A DNA stretch of 64,000 bases from an uncultured Eubacteriales bacterium (lineage in GTDB: Bacteria > Bacillota > Clostridia > Oscillospirales > Oscillospiraceae). The DNA is taken from the NCBI GenBank assembly GCA_900544295.1, contig UQUO01000006.1, forward strand, positions 38,909-102,908, read 5' to 3'. This document shows positions 34,884 through 43,977 of the stretch, in pieces (position 1 is the stretch's first letter; every line of letters starts with the position of its first letter). The position numbers and the translations under genes are program-made. The notes under the pieces were generated by a model. That model was not told the origin of the DNA, searched no databases, and worked only from the letters and a program-made list of their open reading frames with translations.

Positions 34884-35582
34884 ATAAATATCTATCTCAC
34901 TGGTGACACGCACGGGCGCTTTGAGCGCATTGCGTGCTTCTGCAAGGACAACGGCACCGGCCCCGACGACCTGCTCATCATACTCGGCGACGCCGGCATC
35001 AACTACTACGGCGGCCACCGGGACAAGAAGCTGAAACAGTACATAGCGTCGATGCCGATAACGCTGCTGTGCATCCACGGCAACCACGAGCGCCGCCCGA
35101 CGGCGGGCCTGGGATACGAGAGGGCGCGGCGCTTCGGCGGCGAGGTCATGGTACAGCCGGAGTTCCCGAACCAGCTCTTCGCGCTGGACGGCGAGGTGTA
35201 CGAGCTGGATGGGCAAAGCTGCATCGCCATCGGCGGCGCGTACAGCATCGACAAGGAGTACCGCCTCATGCGCGGCGGCGGCTGGTGGCCGGACGAGCAG
35301 CCGAGCGCAGCAATAAAGCGCAAGGTGGAATCGGTGCTCTCGAGCCGCGGCTGGCAGGCAGACATAGTCCTGAGCCACACCACCCCACTGAGCCTTGAGC
35401 CGAGGGAGGCCTTCCTGCCCTTCATCGACCAGCGGACGGTGGACACGAGCACGGAGGAGTGGCTCGATGATATTGAGCGCCGCCTGGACTACAAGCGCTG
35501 GTACGCCGGGCATTTCCACACGGTCAAAGAGACCGGCAAGCTGCGGCTGATGTATCAGGACTACGCAAAGCTGGGTGAATGA
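34884..35582 (+). CDS. Metallophosphoesterase with apparent ATA start
   Basis: About 232 residues of a calcineurin-like phosphoesterase. Motifs are in order: GDTHG near the N-terminus, GDAGINYYGG, HGNHE and, near the C-terminus, AGHFH. The family start M(N/K)IYLTGDTHG aligns with ATA AAT ATC here. An aggagg site ends 7 nt before the ATA and an in-frame stop lies just upstream, so ATA is either used inefficiently or is a start-codon mutation. The next in-frame ATG, at 35052, would delete the first metal-binding motifs. Substrate unknown. Confidence 0.7.
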   Translation: MNIYLTGDTHGRFERIACFCKDNGTGPDDLLIILGDAGINYYGGHRDKKLKQYIASMPITLLCIHGNHERRPTAGLGYERARRFGGEVMVQPEFPNQLFALDGEVYELDGQSCIAIGGAYSIDKEYRLMRGGGWWPDEQPSAAIKRKVESVLSSRGWQADIVLSHTTPLSLEPREAFLPFIDQRTVDTSTEEWLDDIERRLDYKRWYAGHFHTVKETGKLRLMYQDYAKLGE

Positions 35583-35833
35583 GCATGAGAAAGCTTGTAT
35601 CCTGTGAGTTCAATATCGACACCGCCTGCGTAGAGCTGCGCTACGCCGACGGCGAGACGCTCAGCCTCTACACGCCCGACATAGAGGACAGCTTCGACAC
35701 CACCCTGCCCATGCGCACGGAGATGGACTGGCTGATATACAACGCCCCGCTCGAGTACGCCCAGATGGCGCTCGACGGGACGCTGGAGCGGTACCTGCGT
35801 GAGGCAGCTGGGACGCATGGGCTGGAGGATTGA
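35579..35833 (+). CDS. Small acidic protein (DUF6061-like)
   Basis: An 84-residue acidic cytosolic protein whose ATG overlaps the phosphoesterase stop (ATG at 35585 is an alternative start). Features are FNIDTACVELRYADGETLSLYTPDIED and DWLIYNAPLEYAQMALDGTLERYL. It resembles small DUF6061-type proteins common on Clostridia mobile elements; that assignment is from memory. Function unknown. Confidence 0.55.
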   Translation: MSMRKLVSCEFNIDTACVELRYADGETLSLYTPDIEDSFDTTLPMRTEMDWLIYNAPLEYAQMALDGTLERYLREAAGTHGLED

Positions 35834-35850
35834 GGGTGCTATAGAAAAAT

Positions 35851-35880
35851 AAAAGGTCGCGATTCGCGACCTTTTATTTT
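35851..35880. terminator. Bidirectional terminator between convergent genes
   Basis: AAAAGGTCGC (35851-35860) and GCGACCTTTT (35866-35875), flanked by T- and A-rich runs. A near-copy occurs at 47109-47135. Confidence 0.85.
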
Positions 35881-35899
35881 CGCTGACGGTGTTGCGCTC

Positions 35900-36928
35900 C
35901 TATATCTCATGCCCGGTCAGGCGCTCAATGTGCTCTGCCAGCGTATACTCATCCTTGTTTCTCCAATCGCATATGTATGCTGAGGGATACCTGAAATCTC
36001 CCGCGGCAGGCGCTTGCCCGAAGGTGAACCGGCGCGTATACCTGCCGTAAAAGCTGACAATCGCGCGTATTTCGCCCTCAATCTGCATAAACACGCAAAA
36101 ATGCGCATCTTTGGGAAGCGCATATGCAAGCCTGCTTCTTTCGGCGGAGATGCTTGGCAGGTAGTTGAACCCCTCGTCATTTTCCCCGCTCACGATCCAC
36201 CGCCTGATCCCGTCAAAGGCCGGATGCGCGGCGTATTCATACCCTCGCAGATGTGCGAGCGCATTCATGCCGGTCTTGGCATACATTCTGGCAATACTGC
36301 CGTTCTCGGTGAGGACGTGATTTTGTCGTATGTGCTGACTGTCGCGCTTTAGCTCTCCGCTTTGAAAGCCGCCAAGTATCTTCCTGATCGCATCATAAAC
36401 TCTGTCGCTGCCGGGACGCTCGCCGCTGCATGCGGCAAACACCTTACCGTCGTGCGCGCCTATGATCATGTCCTCCGCTGCAATGTCAGGACATGGCAGA
36501 AATACAAATTTGCTTTGCGGCCCAAACTTCTTCAGAGCGTCGGTGAGGCGCTCAATAATGAGTCCGGTGTTAGATCCGTCGTCCCGGGCGGATATGACCG
36601 CGTCCTTGGCGTGCAGATATATTTGATCGATCAAATACGGCTTTCCCATCGACAGGTAAGACAGCGCGACCTTGCCGTCGTCCTGCACGCCAACAGTGAC
36701 GTTTGATTTGGAGGCCTTGCCCCGCCGGTCGCCGGGGCCGAAGAAATATCTGTCGAGGGCCAGCAGCGAGTCGTGCATCAGCTTGTCCTCCATCGAGGAG
36801 AAGAGGTTGTTTGCCTGATCGGACACCCACCCTTGCGGCAGCGTCACGGTCCCACCCAGCCCCGCCGGGAAAATGTGCTCGCGCTTTTTGTATGTAAGAC
36901 CCGGCGCGTCTCCAAAGTATATGCACAT
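35900..36928 (-). CDS. HNH-endonuclease-like protein
   Basis: A 342-residue protein. The N-terminal segment KREHIFPAGLGG ... VSDQANNLFSSMEDKLMHDSL resembles the HNH_5-type nuclease signature (EHI.P..LGG ... NN.F...ED), but the Cys pairs usually found beside it are absent. The remaining 270 residues are unrecognised. It could be a nuclease or a recruited fold with another role, possibly defensive. It is co-directional with the small helix-turn-helix gene at 37290, 8 bp upstream. Confidence 0.6.
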   Translation of the reverse strand: MCIYFGDAPGLTYKKREHIFPAGLGGTVTLPQGWVSDQANNLFSSMEDKLMHDSLLALDRYFFGPGDRRGKASKSNVTVGVQDDGKVALSYLSMGKPYLIDQIYLHAKDAVISARDDGSNTGLIIERLTDALKKFGPQSKFVFLPCPDIAAEDMIIGAHDGKVFAACSGERPGSDRVYDAIRKILGGFQSGELKRDSQHIRQNHVLTENGSIARMYAKTGMNALAHLRGYEYAAHPAFDGIRRWIVSGENDEGFNYLPSISAERSRLAYALPKDAHFCVFMQIEGEIRAIVSFYGRYTRRFTFGQAPAAGDFRYPSAYICDWRNKDEYTLAEHIERLTGHEI

Positions 36929-36936
36929 GGTCAGGG

Positions 36937-37290
36937 CTACCTTCTCCAGAATTCGTCAGTGGTATGGAGCTTTCCGAGCCGCACGAGCCTTGACGCTATC
37001 GCGCCGGGTGTGCGCTTGAAGCGTTCGCTGAGCTCCCTTTTTGTTGCGCCGGAGTCAAACATTTTGCACAGTGCCGTCTCATCCTCACGGATCCAGGGTT
37101 TCCCGGCGTTTTCGGGCAGATTTTTGTCCTTTTTCTTCGGGAGCCGGTCCAGCTCATGCAGCACAGTATGCAATGCACGGACGATCTCCACCTGATTGCA
37201 GCTGTCGCTTCTGCTCAGCACCTCGCCCGTAAGCGGGTTTACCCCGTCGGCGAGGGCGGAGAGCAGCTCTTTCGCACGTTCAATGTCCAT
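36937..37290 (-). CDS. Small protein with helix-turn-helix-like C-terminus
   Basis: A 117-residue protein. The N-terminus MDIERAKELLSALADGVNPLTGEVL is a motif seen in many small bacterial proteins of unknown role. The C-terminus KPWIREDETALCKMFDSGATKRELSERFKRTPGAIASRLVRLGKL looks like a SANT/trihelix-type DNA-binding helix-turn-helix. A regulator or nuclease partner of the adjacent HNH-like protein is possible. Confidence 0.55.
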   Translation of the reverse strand: MDIERAKELLSALADGVNPLTGEVLSRSDSCNQVEIVRALHTVLHELDRLPKKKDKNLPENAGKPWIREDETALCKMFDSGATKRELSERFKRTPGAIASRLVRLGKLHTTDEFWRR

Positions 37291-37481
37291 GGTCTCGCTC
37301 CTTTATCTCTCTTAGTGTCGCCTTGGTCCGACGGAGATATGTAAATTATACCACTTATCACTTTAAAATGCCATAATAATTGAAAGCTGCAAGTAATCTA
37401 ACGCAGAAATTGCAAGGCTTTGGCAGTTGCAAACGAGGTACACACATTATAGAATGGGCATAAAAGGCAGGTGACCGAATA

Positions 37482-39698
37482 ATGGCTGTGATTTACTACG
37501 CCAAATCTGCGGATGAGTCCGGGGATAAAACCACCAACCGGGAGCACTTGAAGGCCGTGGCAGAACTTGCCATGCGGTTTGGAGAAGAACTAGGCATGCC
37601 CCGGACGGCGTGGACGGCGGGGATGCTCCATGACTTCGGCAAATACAGCGAGGCATTCCAGAACGTTCTGAACGGGACAGCTGCAAACATTGACCACGCC
37701 ATCTGTTCAGCGGCGTTCCTGTACGGTGCCGGCTTAACTGCCAAGAGCCCCGCCTATGGTCTTGTGGCTGCCGCGACTGCAGCGCACCACAGCGCTTTGC
37801 GCGCGCTAGACGCCATAGCGCCGGAGCTTCGGGAAATACTCCTTGGCAAGGGCTCAGGCATCTGCGCCAGCGGCAAAAGAAGCGCCCTGCTCGGCCCGGC
37901 GGAATACAGTGCTGCGCAGCTCGCCTTCGCCCGTGATTTCCCGGATCTCAAATTTCCCAAGCTGGAGCGATTCGCAGACAGGCAGACAGGTGAAAAAATG
38001 CTCCGCGCTCGTATGCTCTTGTCATGCCTGGTGGACGCCGACTATACGGTATCCTCTGGCCATATCGACTCGCAGAGCGAGAGCCTGGAGCCGGAGCGGC
38101 TTCTTCGTGGGCTATATGAGCATATGCAGACCCTGCGGGAAAACTCCGGCGCCGAAAAAACGCTCAACAGTATGCGCGATGAGGTTTTCCGGCAATGCGG
38201 GGACGCGGGAGAAATGGCTCCCGGACTCTTCACACTGACGGCCCCGACGGGCATCGGTAAGACCCTGGCGCTTTTGCATTTTGCCCTGCGTCACTGCGCC
38301 GCGCATAGCAAACGGCGCATCATACTCGTGCTTCCCTACCTCACGCTCACGGAACAAAGCCAGCGGGAATACGAAAAACTTGTTCCGCATATTCTGGCGG
38401 ACCACAGCCAGAGCAGGCTGAGCGAGGAAGAGCGGGAATTGGCGAGCCGTTGGGACGCGCCGTTTATCATAACGACCTCGGTCCGCTTCTTCGAGAGCCT
38501 GTTTGCATCCCGCCCCAGGGATTGCCGGAAGCTCCACAACATCGCCCAGAGCGTTGTCCTGTTTGACGAAGCCCAGAGCCTGCCGACGGAGCTTGCCGCC
38601 GCGACTATGAGTTCCGCCGCGGCCCTGTGCCGGGAATACGGCTGCACTATGGTGTTTTCCACTGCCACACAGCCGGATTTTGCCTCCCTGCCGGAACTGC
38701 GGGATTGGCAGCCGCGGGAGATGCTTCCGGGCGGTAGGGAGCTTTATGCCGCACTTAGGCGCACACGAGTCCGGTGGGAACTGGGCCGCCCGACGCCGCT
38801 TCAGGATATTGCCGGAGAGCTGTCCGCTCAGAAAAGCGCCTGTGCCATTGTGAACCTGCGCCGCCATGCCCTGCGCCTGTTTGAGGCGCTCAAAAGGTCG
38901 TGCCCGGAGCGCGAGAAGGACAGCCTGTTTTTCCTGACCACGGACCTCTGCCCCGCGCACAGGAGCCGGGTCATCGACACCATAAAGGCCCGACTCTCCG
39001 CAGGCCTTCCATGCAGGGTAGTGGCGACCCAGTGCATAGAGGCGGGCGTAGATCTGGACTTTGCGGTCATGTACCGGGCCCTTGCACCGCTTGAGGCCGT
39101 CGTCCAGGCGGCGGGGCGCTGCAACCGCAACGGAGCATTGCCCGGAGGCGGGCTCGTGACGGTTTTCATACCCGAGGACGAGCGCGAGATCTATCCGGGC
39201 AGAGCATACCGGAACGCGGCCGAAAAGGTGAAACTCATGTGCTCATCCTCTGAGCCGGACATACACGACCCGGAGACCATCGCCGAGTACTATCGGCTCC
39301 TGTTTCACAGTGCGAAAGATAAGTCCGAGCTGAAAGCCGCGATCGCCGCGGAGGACTACGGGGCGGTAGAACGGGAGTATAGGCTGATAAAGAAGCAGGG
39401 CGTACAGGCGGTCGTACCCTATGACGAGGCTTTGTACCGGGAAATCCGCCTGTCGGCCGAAGACGGCGGCGTGACCCCGGCGCTCATCAGGCAGGCTGCG
39501 CCGATCACCGTGTCCAGCTTTAACGAAAAGCTGGTCAGGCTGCACTGCGAGCAGATCCCCTATCGAAAAAGGCGGCCGGACGCGCAGGCGGAAAGCGACT
39601 TTTACATACTGTCCGCCGGCCACGAGGGCTTGTACCGGCAGGATACAGGGCTGCAGCTCGCTGTCCCTGACACGGATGATGAAATGTTCCTGGTGTGA
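37482..39698 (+). CDS. cas3: CRISPR-associated helicase-nuclease Cas3 (type I-C)
   Basis: A 738-residue protein. An N-terminal HD nuclease domain has GMLHDFGKYSEAFQ near residue 50, DHAICSAAFL and the AAHHSAL region. An SF2 helicase follows with Walker A APTGIGKT, a DEAQ box (VLFDEAQSL) and motif VI (QAAGRCNRNG). It is recruited by Cascade to unwind and degrade target DNA. It is the first gene of a complete I-C operon, but its spacing and the strong promoter before cas5 suggest a separate transcript. Confidence 0.95.
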   Translation: MAVIYYAKSADESGDKTTNREHLKAVAELAMRFGEELGMPRTAWTAGMLHDFGKYSEAFQNVLNGTAANIDHAICSAAFLYGAGLTAKSPAYGLVAAATAAHHSALRALDAIAPELREILLGKGSGICASGKRSALLGPAEYSAAQLAFARDFPDLKFPKLERFADRQTGEKMLRARMLLSCLVDADYTVSSGHIDSQSESLEPERLLRGLYEHMQTLRENSGAEKTLNSMRDEVFRQCGDAGEMAPGLFTLTAPTGIGKTLALLHFALRHCAAHSKRRIILVLPYLTLTEQSQREYEKLVPHILADHSQSRLSEEERELASRWDAPFIITTSVRFFESLFASRPRDCRKLHNIAQSVVLFDEAQSLPTELAAATMSSAAALCREYGCTMVFSTATQPDFASLPELRDWQPREMLPGGRELYAALRRTRVRWELGRPTPLQDIAGELSAQKSACAIVNLRRHALRLFEALKRSCPEREKDSLFFLTTDLCPAHRSRVIDTIKARLSAGLPCRVVATQCIEAGVDLDFAVMYRALAPLEAVVQAAGRCNRNGALPGGGLVTVFIPEDEREIYPGRAYRNAAEKVKLMCSSSEPDIHDPETIAEYYRLLFHSAKDKSELKAAIAAEDYGAVEREYRLIKKQGVQAVVPYDEALYREIRLSAEDGGVTPALIRQAAPITVSSFNEKLVRLHCEQIPYRKRRPDAQAESDFYILSAGHEGLYRQDTGLQLAVPDTDDEMFLV

Positions 39699-39754
39699 TG
39701 GAGACCGGCACCGCAGCTGCGGCGCCGGTATTTTACTTTTATGGAATTTTATGC

Positions 39755-39783
39755 TTGACAAAATACGGCAATGTCATTATAAT
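39755..39783 (+). promoter_or_regulatory. Perfect-consensus promoter between cas3 and cas5
   Basis: TTGACA (39755-39760), 17 bp, TATAAT (39778-39783): every consensus base. It would drive cas5-cas8c-cas7-cas4-cas1-cas2 separately from cas3. Confidence 0.85.
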
Positions 39784-39832
39784 ACTCATGACAGCTAAAT
39801 TGTTTAGCTGAGGCTTGAAATATGAGTATTAT
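39779..39832. promoter_or_regulatory. Nested inverted repeats overlapping the cas promoter
   Basis: ATAATACTCAT (39779-39789) is exactly complementary in reverse to ATGAGTATTAT (39822-39832). Between them is the dyad CAGCTAAA-TTG-TTTAGCTG (39792-39810). The outer arm includes the -10 box. The layout suits repressor binding or a 5' mRNA structure that limits cas expression. Confidence 0.6.
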
Positions 39833-39881
39833 GACCCCGGCTGCGTGTCCGCGCGCGGCCGGGAAAACGGAGGTGAAAAAA

Positions 39882-40529
39882 TTGGAAGTCATCTTGGAGG
39901 TCTGGGGCGATTTTGCCTGCTTTTCAAAGCCGGAAAGCAAGGTGGAGCGCCTGACCTATCCCGTACCCACGCCCTCAGCGGTACGGGGGATACTGTCAAG
40001 CATCTACGCCAAACCTCGGGAGTTCGTCTGGCAGGTAAATCGGATCGAGGTACTCAAGCCCATACGCTACATCAGCTTCAAACGCAACGAGGTCAAATCC
40101 AAGGTGCGGGACAAGCCCATCTTCACTGACGACGACAGGACACAGCGCCAGACAGTGGCGCTGCGGGACGTGCGCTACCGCTTTGCCGCAAGCATCTGCC
40201 CGCGGCCCGATTTTGAGGGCACCGCGGCCCAGCTTTATGCGCAGGCGCTGCGGCGCATCCGCGAGGGGAAAACCTTTGCGCAGCCGGCCCTTGGCCTGAA
40301 GGAGTTTGTGGCCTACTTTCAGGAGGGCGACCCGGCGGGGCCGGAGCCGATACCTGTGGACATGGACCTGGGGCTTATGGTCTACGACGTGTTCGATCTG
40401 CATGACTTTGAGCTGCGGAAAAAGGCCCGGCCGCGCCTGTCGCTTTACCGCTGTGTGATGGAGCAGGGCGTGATACAGGTCCCGCCCTACGACAGCCCGG
40501 AGGTCTTGAAAGGAGAGGCCGTATGCTGA
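39882..40529 (+). CDS. cas5c: Cas5 (type I-C), crRNA-processing Cascade subunit
   Basis: About 215 residues. The TTG start at 39882 has ggagg 8 nt upstream, and an upstream ATG frame lies within the control region. The N-terminus EVILEVWGDFACFSKPESKVERLTYPVPTPSAVRGIL is typical Cas5d. In type I-C, which lacks Cas6, this subunit cuts the pre-crRNA and caps the 5' handle. It overlaps cas8c by 7 bp. Confidence 0.93.
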   Translation: MEVILEVWGDFACFSKPESKVERLTYPVPTPSAVRGILSSIYAKPREFVWQVNRIEVLKPIRYISFKRNEVKSKVRDKPIFTDDDRTQRQTVALRDVRYRFAASICPRPDFEGTAAQLYAQALRRIREGKTFAQPALGLKEFVAYFQEGDPAGPEPIPVDMDLGLMVYDVFDLHDFELRKKARPRLSLYRCVMEQGVIQVPPYDSPEVLKGEAVC

Positions 40530-42313
40530 GAGAGCTCTACGATTATGCACTGCGTGAAAATCTCATCCTGCCGGCCGGATATGTCCGGAAACCGGTCCGC
40601 GCCTACATCTCGCTTTCAAGGGACGGGAACTATGTCGGTATAATTTCCGCTGAGAACGAGAGAGTTCCCTGCCCTGACATAGGCAGCATGGCAAACAGCG
40701 TTGAAAAGTGCAACGTGCTGGCGGAAAAGCGCAGCATTCTCTTCCCGGGAGATGAGGCCCAGCGGGAAAAATATGCGGCCAAGGCGGAATACTTCCGGCG
40801 GACTTTGGCGGAAGCGGCGAAGCTGGAACCGCGGCTGGAATACTGTCTGAAGGTGCTGTGCGACAAGGAGGCGGCAGCCGATATCTCCGCCGAGCTGGAT
40901 CGGTTGAAGCTGGACGGGGCCAAGGTGCTCAGCTTCATGGTAGACGGAGAGAGCATCTTGGAGTTCCCGGCCGTGCGGGACTGGTGGGAGCAGTTCAGGC
41001 AGCAATTCCGGCCGTCGGGCGCTGAAGCTCCCTGCCTTATAACCGGCAAGCCCACGATCCCGACGGCCACCGTGCCGCCGATCTCCGGGCTGTCTGTCGT
41101 CGGAGGGCACGCACGCGGAGATGCGCTGATCTGCTTCGATAAAGACGCCTTCTGCTCTTACGGCCTGAAGCAGGGTGCCAACGCGCCCGTCTCCGAGGAG
41201 GCCTTCGCCGGCGTGAAAGCGGCGCTTGACGAGCTGCTGAAAGACGCCCCGGTTTTGGCCGGCATGAAATTTGTCCACTGGTACGACAAGCCAGTCGACA
41301 CGGGATGCGACTGCATAGGCTCGCTCTTTCCCATCTCATTTGAAACGGAAAATGACGAGGAGGAAGAGCCTGCGCCGGAGCCGGAGGTGAACCGGGCCCT
41401 GGCAAGACGGCAGGCGGACGCCGTCGTCGATGCCGTCCAGACCGGCGCGCCGGTCCATGAGCTGCCAAACCTGTACTATATCCTGCTGCTCAGCGGTGTG
41501 AACGGCCGCGTCATGGTGCGCGCCTATGAGGAGGGCAGTTATCAGCAGCTGACTGAGAACCTGAAAGCGTGGGAACAGGACCTGGCGCTCACAAACAGCG
41601 CAGGCACAGCGCAGCTCAAGCCCGCCAAACTGTTGGCCAGGCTCATCCGCCTGATGTCGAGACAGAACTCAGATAAAAACATATTTGAGCGCATGTCCAA
41701 GGAGCTGGCCGGCCTTACGCCAGCTATCATCAATGCAATAATAAACGGCACTCAGTTTCCCGACTCTGTTGCAGTTCGGGCGCTGGCTTACATACGCTCC
41801 CAAATGCTCAGCGCCGGAGATGAAGATCAGGGCCGCAAAATACCCGATCCCTGGGCCTGCCAGTGGCTGAAAGCCTGGCTGTGCCGCCGGGAAAGAGAAA
41901 AGTATCAGAAGGAGGAGCTTTCTGTGGAATACAACGAAAAGCATCCGGAGCCCGCCTATCACTGCGGTGCGCTGGTGGCGGTATTTGGTGAAATACAGAG
42001 GCTGGCCATGAAGGACGTCAACGCCAGCATAATCGACCGCTACTACGCCTCGGCCATCCAGACTCCGGCGCTCGTGCTGGGCCAGCTGTCCAAACTGTCA
42101 AATCATCATTTAGACAAGCTGTCTGAGCCGCGCAGGAAGGAGTTCACCGCGCTTCGCGACCAGGCCGCCTGTGCCATCGGAGACCGCATCCCGACCGTGC
42201 TGCGCCCTGAGCAGCAGTCCTACTTTGCCCTGGGCTACTACCAGATGGGCACCAGGATAGAAAAAGACCGCCGCGCGCGTATTGCCGCCGCTGCGGAAAA
42301 GAAAGCTGACTGA
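40523..42313 (+). CDS. cas8c: Cas8c (Csd1), Cascade large subunit
   Basis: A 596-residue protein of the Csd1 family. The start MLRELYDYALRENLILPAGY and the middle region CLITGKPTIPTATVPPISG are characteristic. It recognises the PAM and provides the large subunit. In I-C systems an internal start also yields Cas11; a likely one would lie in the last 120 codons (for example near codon 475), but I cannot fix it. It lies between cas5c and cas7, as expected. Confidence 0.93.
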   Translation: MLRELYDYALRENLILPAGYVRKPVRAYISLSRDGNYVGIISAENERVPCPDIGSMANSVEKCNVLAEKRSILFPGDEAQREKYAAKAEYFRRTLAEAAKLEPRLEYCLKVLCDKEAAADISAELDRLKLDGAKVLSFMVDGESILEFPAVRDWWEQFRQQFRPSGAEAPCLITGKPTIPTATVPPISGLSVVGGHARGDALICFDKDAFCSYGLKQGANAPVSEEAFAGVKAALDELLKDAPVLAGMKFVHWYDKPVDTGCDCIGSLFPISFETENDEEEEPAPEPEVNRALARRQADAVVDAVQTGAPVHELPNLYYILLLSGVNGRVMVRAYEEGSYQQLTENLKAWEQDLALTNSAGTAQLKPAKLLARLIRLMSRQNSDKNIFERMSKELAGLTPAIINAIINGTQFPDSVAVRALAYIRSQMLSAGDEDQGRKIPDPWACQWLKAWLCRREREKYQKEELSVEYNEKHPEPAYHCGALVAVFGEIQRLAMKDVNASIIDRYYASAIQTPALVLGQLSKLSNHHLDKLSEPRRKEFTALRDQAACAIGDRIPTVLRPEQQSYFALGYYQMGTRIEKDRRARIAAAAEKKAD

Positions 42314-42326
42314 GGAGGAGAGAGAC

Positions 42327-43322
42327 ATGGCTATTCAGAACCGTTACGAATTTGTGTACTACCTTGCGTGCACCAACTCCAACCCGAACGGAGACCCCGA
42401 CATGGGCAATTCTCCTCGCATCGATCCCGAGACCATGCAGGGCTTCATAACCGACGTGGCGACAAAGCGCCGCATCCGCAACTATATACAGGCCGCTTAT
42501 GCCGGTCAGCCCGGCATGAATATCATCGTGCAGCAATCCACGAATCTGAACCGGCACATCGCTGAGGCCAAGCGCGCCGCCGGCGTTGAGGACTGCGCCA
42601 AGGAGAAAGAGGCGGTGTACGCCGGGCGCAGGAAGGCCTGTGAGCTCTTCTATGACGTGCGCACCTTCGGCGCCGTCATGTCCACCGGCCCCAACGCGGG
42701 CCAGGTGCGCGGCCCGGTGCAGATAGCCTTTGGGAAGAGCCTGGACCCGGTCCTGCCCATGGACATCTCCATAACCCGCATGGCCTCAGCTGACCCGATC
42801 AAAGACGGCAAGGTGGAGGACTATCTCAAGCAGGAGGCCGAAGCCGCCGAGGACAAGCTGCGCACCATGGGCCGCAAGCAGCTCATCCCCTTTGGCCTCT
42901 ATGAGGTTCGGGGCTTTATAAGCGCCAACCTTGCGGCCGAGACAGGTTTTGACGATGACGATCTCAAGGCCCTGTTCGAGGCCATACTGAATATGTACGA
43001 GCATGACCACTCCTCCAGCAAGGGAGAGATGTCTGTCGTCTCGCCGCTGATAATCTTCAAGCATGTCGGCACGGACAGCGACGAGACCCAACGGGCGCGG
43101 CAGGCTAGGCTGGGCTGTGCTCCCGCACACAAGCTGTTCGAGCTCGTGCGCGTGCAGAAGAAGCCCGATGTGGAATTTGCGAGGAGCTACCGCGACTATG
43201 ACGCCGAAGTGGACGTCAGCCGCGTGCCCTCGGGCGTGGAAACAGGCTTCCAGAGCGACCCCTTCGGCACGATCAGCTGGGGCACGCTGCCGGACGGAGA
43301 GGACTGGTTCCGCCTTGGATGA
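42327..43322 (+). CDS. cas7c: Cas7 (Csd2), Cascade backbone
   Basis: About 331 residues; the start at 42327 follows gaggaggagag. The family segment YLACTNSNPNGDPDMGNSPRIDP at the N-terminus, RTFGAVMSTG and ISITRMASAD are typical of Csd2. It forms the filament along the crRNA spacer. Confidence 0.94.
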   Translation: MAIQNRYEFVYYLACTNSNPNGDPDMGNSPRIDPETMQGFITDVATKRRIRNYIQAAYAGQPGMNIIVQQSTNLNRHIAEAKRAAGVEDCAKEKEAVYAGRRKACELFYDVRTFGAVMSTGPNAGQVRGPVQIAFGKSLDPVLPMDISITRMASADPIKDGKVEDYLKQEAEAAEDKLRTMGRKQLIPFGLYEVRGFISANLAAETGFDDDDLKALFEAILNMYEHDHSSSKGEMSVVSPLIIFKHVGTDSDETQRARQARLGCAPAHKLFELVRVQKKPDVEFARSYRDYDAEVDVSRVPSGVETGFQSDPFGTISWGTLPDGEDWFRLG

Positions 43323-43977
43323 CAGCGATCATCTGCCGCTCTCCTGGCTGTCGCAGGTCGACTATTGCCCGCGCCGGGCGGCGCTGCTCCTAAATGAACG
43401 GATATGGGTGGAAAACGTCGACACAGCCAAAGGCCGGGCCGAGCACATCCGGGTCCACAAGGCGCGGATTGAGCGCAGAGGGGACAGCCTGAAGCTCTAT
43501 GAATATACTGTGTTTTCAAACACTTTGGGAGTTGCGGGGAAATGTGACTGTATTGAAGCATCGCGCTTCGAAGACGGCTGTATGATCAAGGCAGTTGACT
43601 TTCCTGTCAGGCTTTACCCTGTGGAATATAAGCACGGCTCAGTGCGTGAAGAGCATTCGTATTTTGTCCAGCTCTGCGCGCAGGCCATGTGTTTAGAGGA
43701 GATGTTCTCCACAAACATTCCATGCGGCGCCCTATTTTTCATATCGGCTCACAGGCGTAAGGAAGTGGAATTTTCAGCTCAGTTAAGGGCGGGAGTCAGA
43801 GAACAGGCAGAACTGCTAAAGAAATTGTGGGATAGGCACATCGTTCCTCCGGCGGAATATGGCCCAAAATGCAAAAGATGCTCTATACAGGAGTACTGTA
43901 TGCCAAAAATAAACCGCTCCGCTAAGGCGTATTGCAAAAATCTGGTCGAGGCGGCAACTAAGGTGGAAATGCCGTGA
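43315..43977 (+). CDS. cas4: Cas4 nuclease (spacer-acquisition)
   Basis: About 220 residues from a TTG at 43315, overlapping the cas7 stop. The first Fe-S Cys is in VDYCPRRAALLL and the last three in CKRCSIQEYC. The RecB-like nuclease core includes KAVDFPVRLYPVEYKHG, where Asp, Glu and Lys are catalytic. It trims prespacers and enforces PAM choice with Cas1-Cas2. Confidence 0.93.
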   Translation: MDDSDHLPLSWLSQVDYCPRRAALLLNERIWVENVDTAKGRAEHIRVHKARIERRGDSLKLYEYTVFSNTLGVAGKCDCIEASRFEDGCMIKAVDFPVRLYPVEYKHGSVREEHSYFVQLCAQAMCLEEMFSTNIPCGALFFISAHRRKEVEFSAQLRAGVREQAELLKKLWDRHIVPPAEYGPKCKRCSIQEYCMPKINRSAKAYCKNLVEAATKVEMP

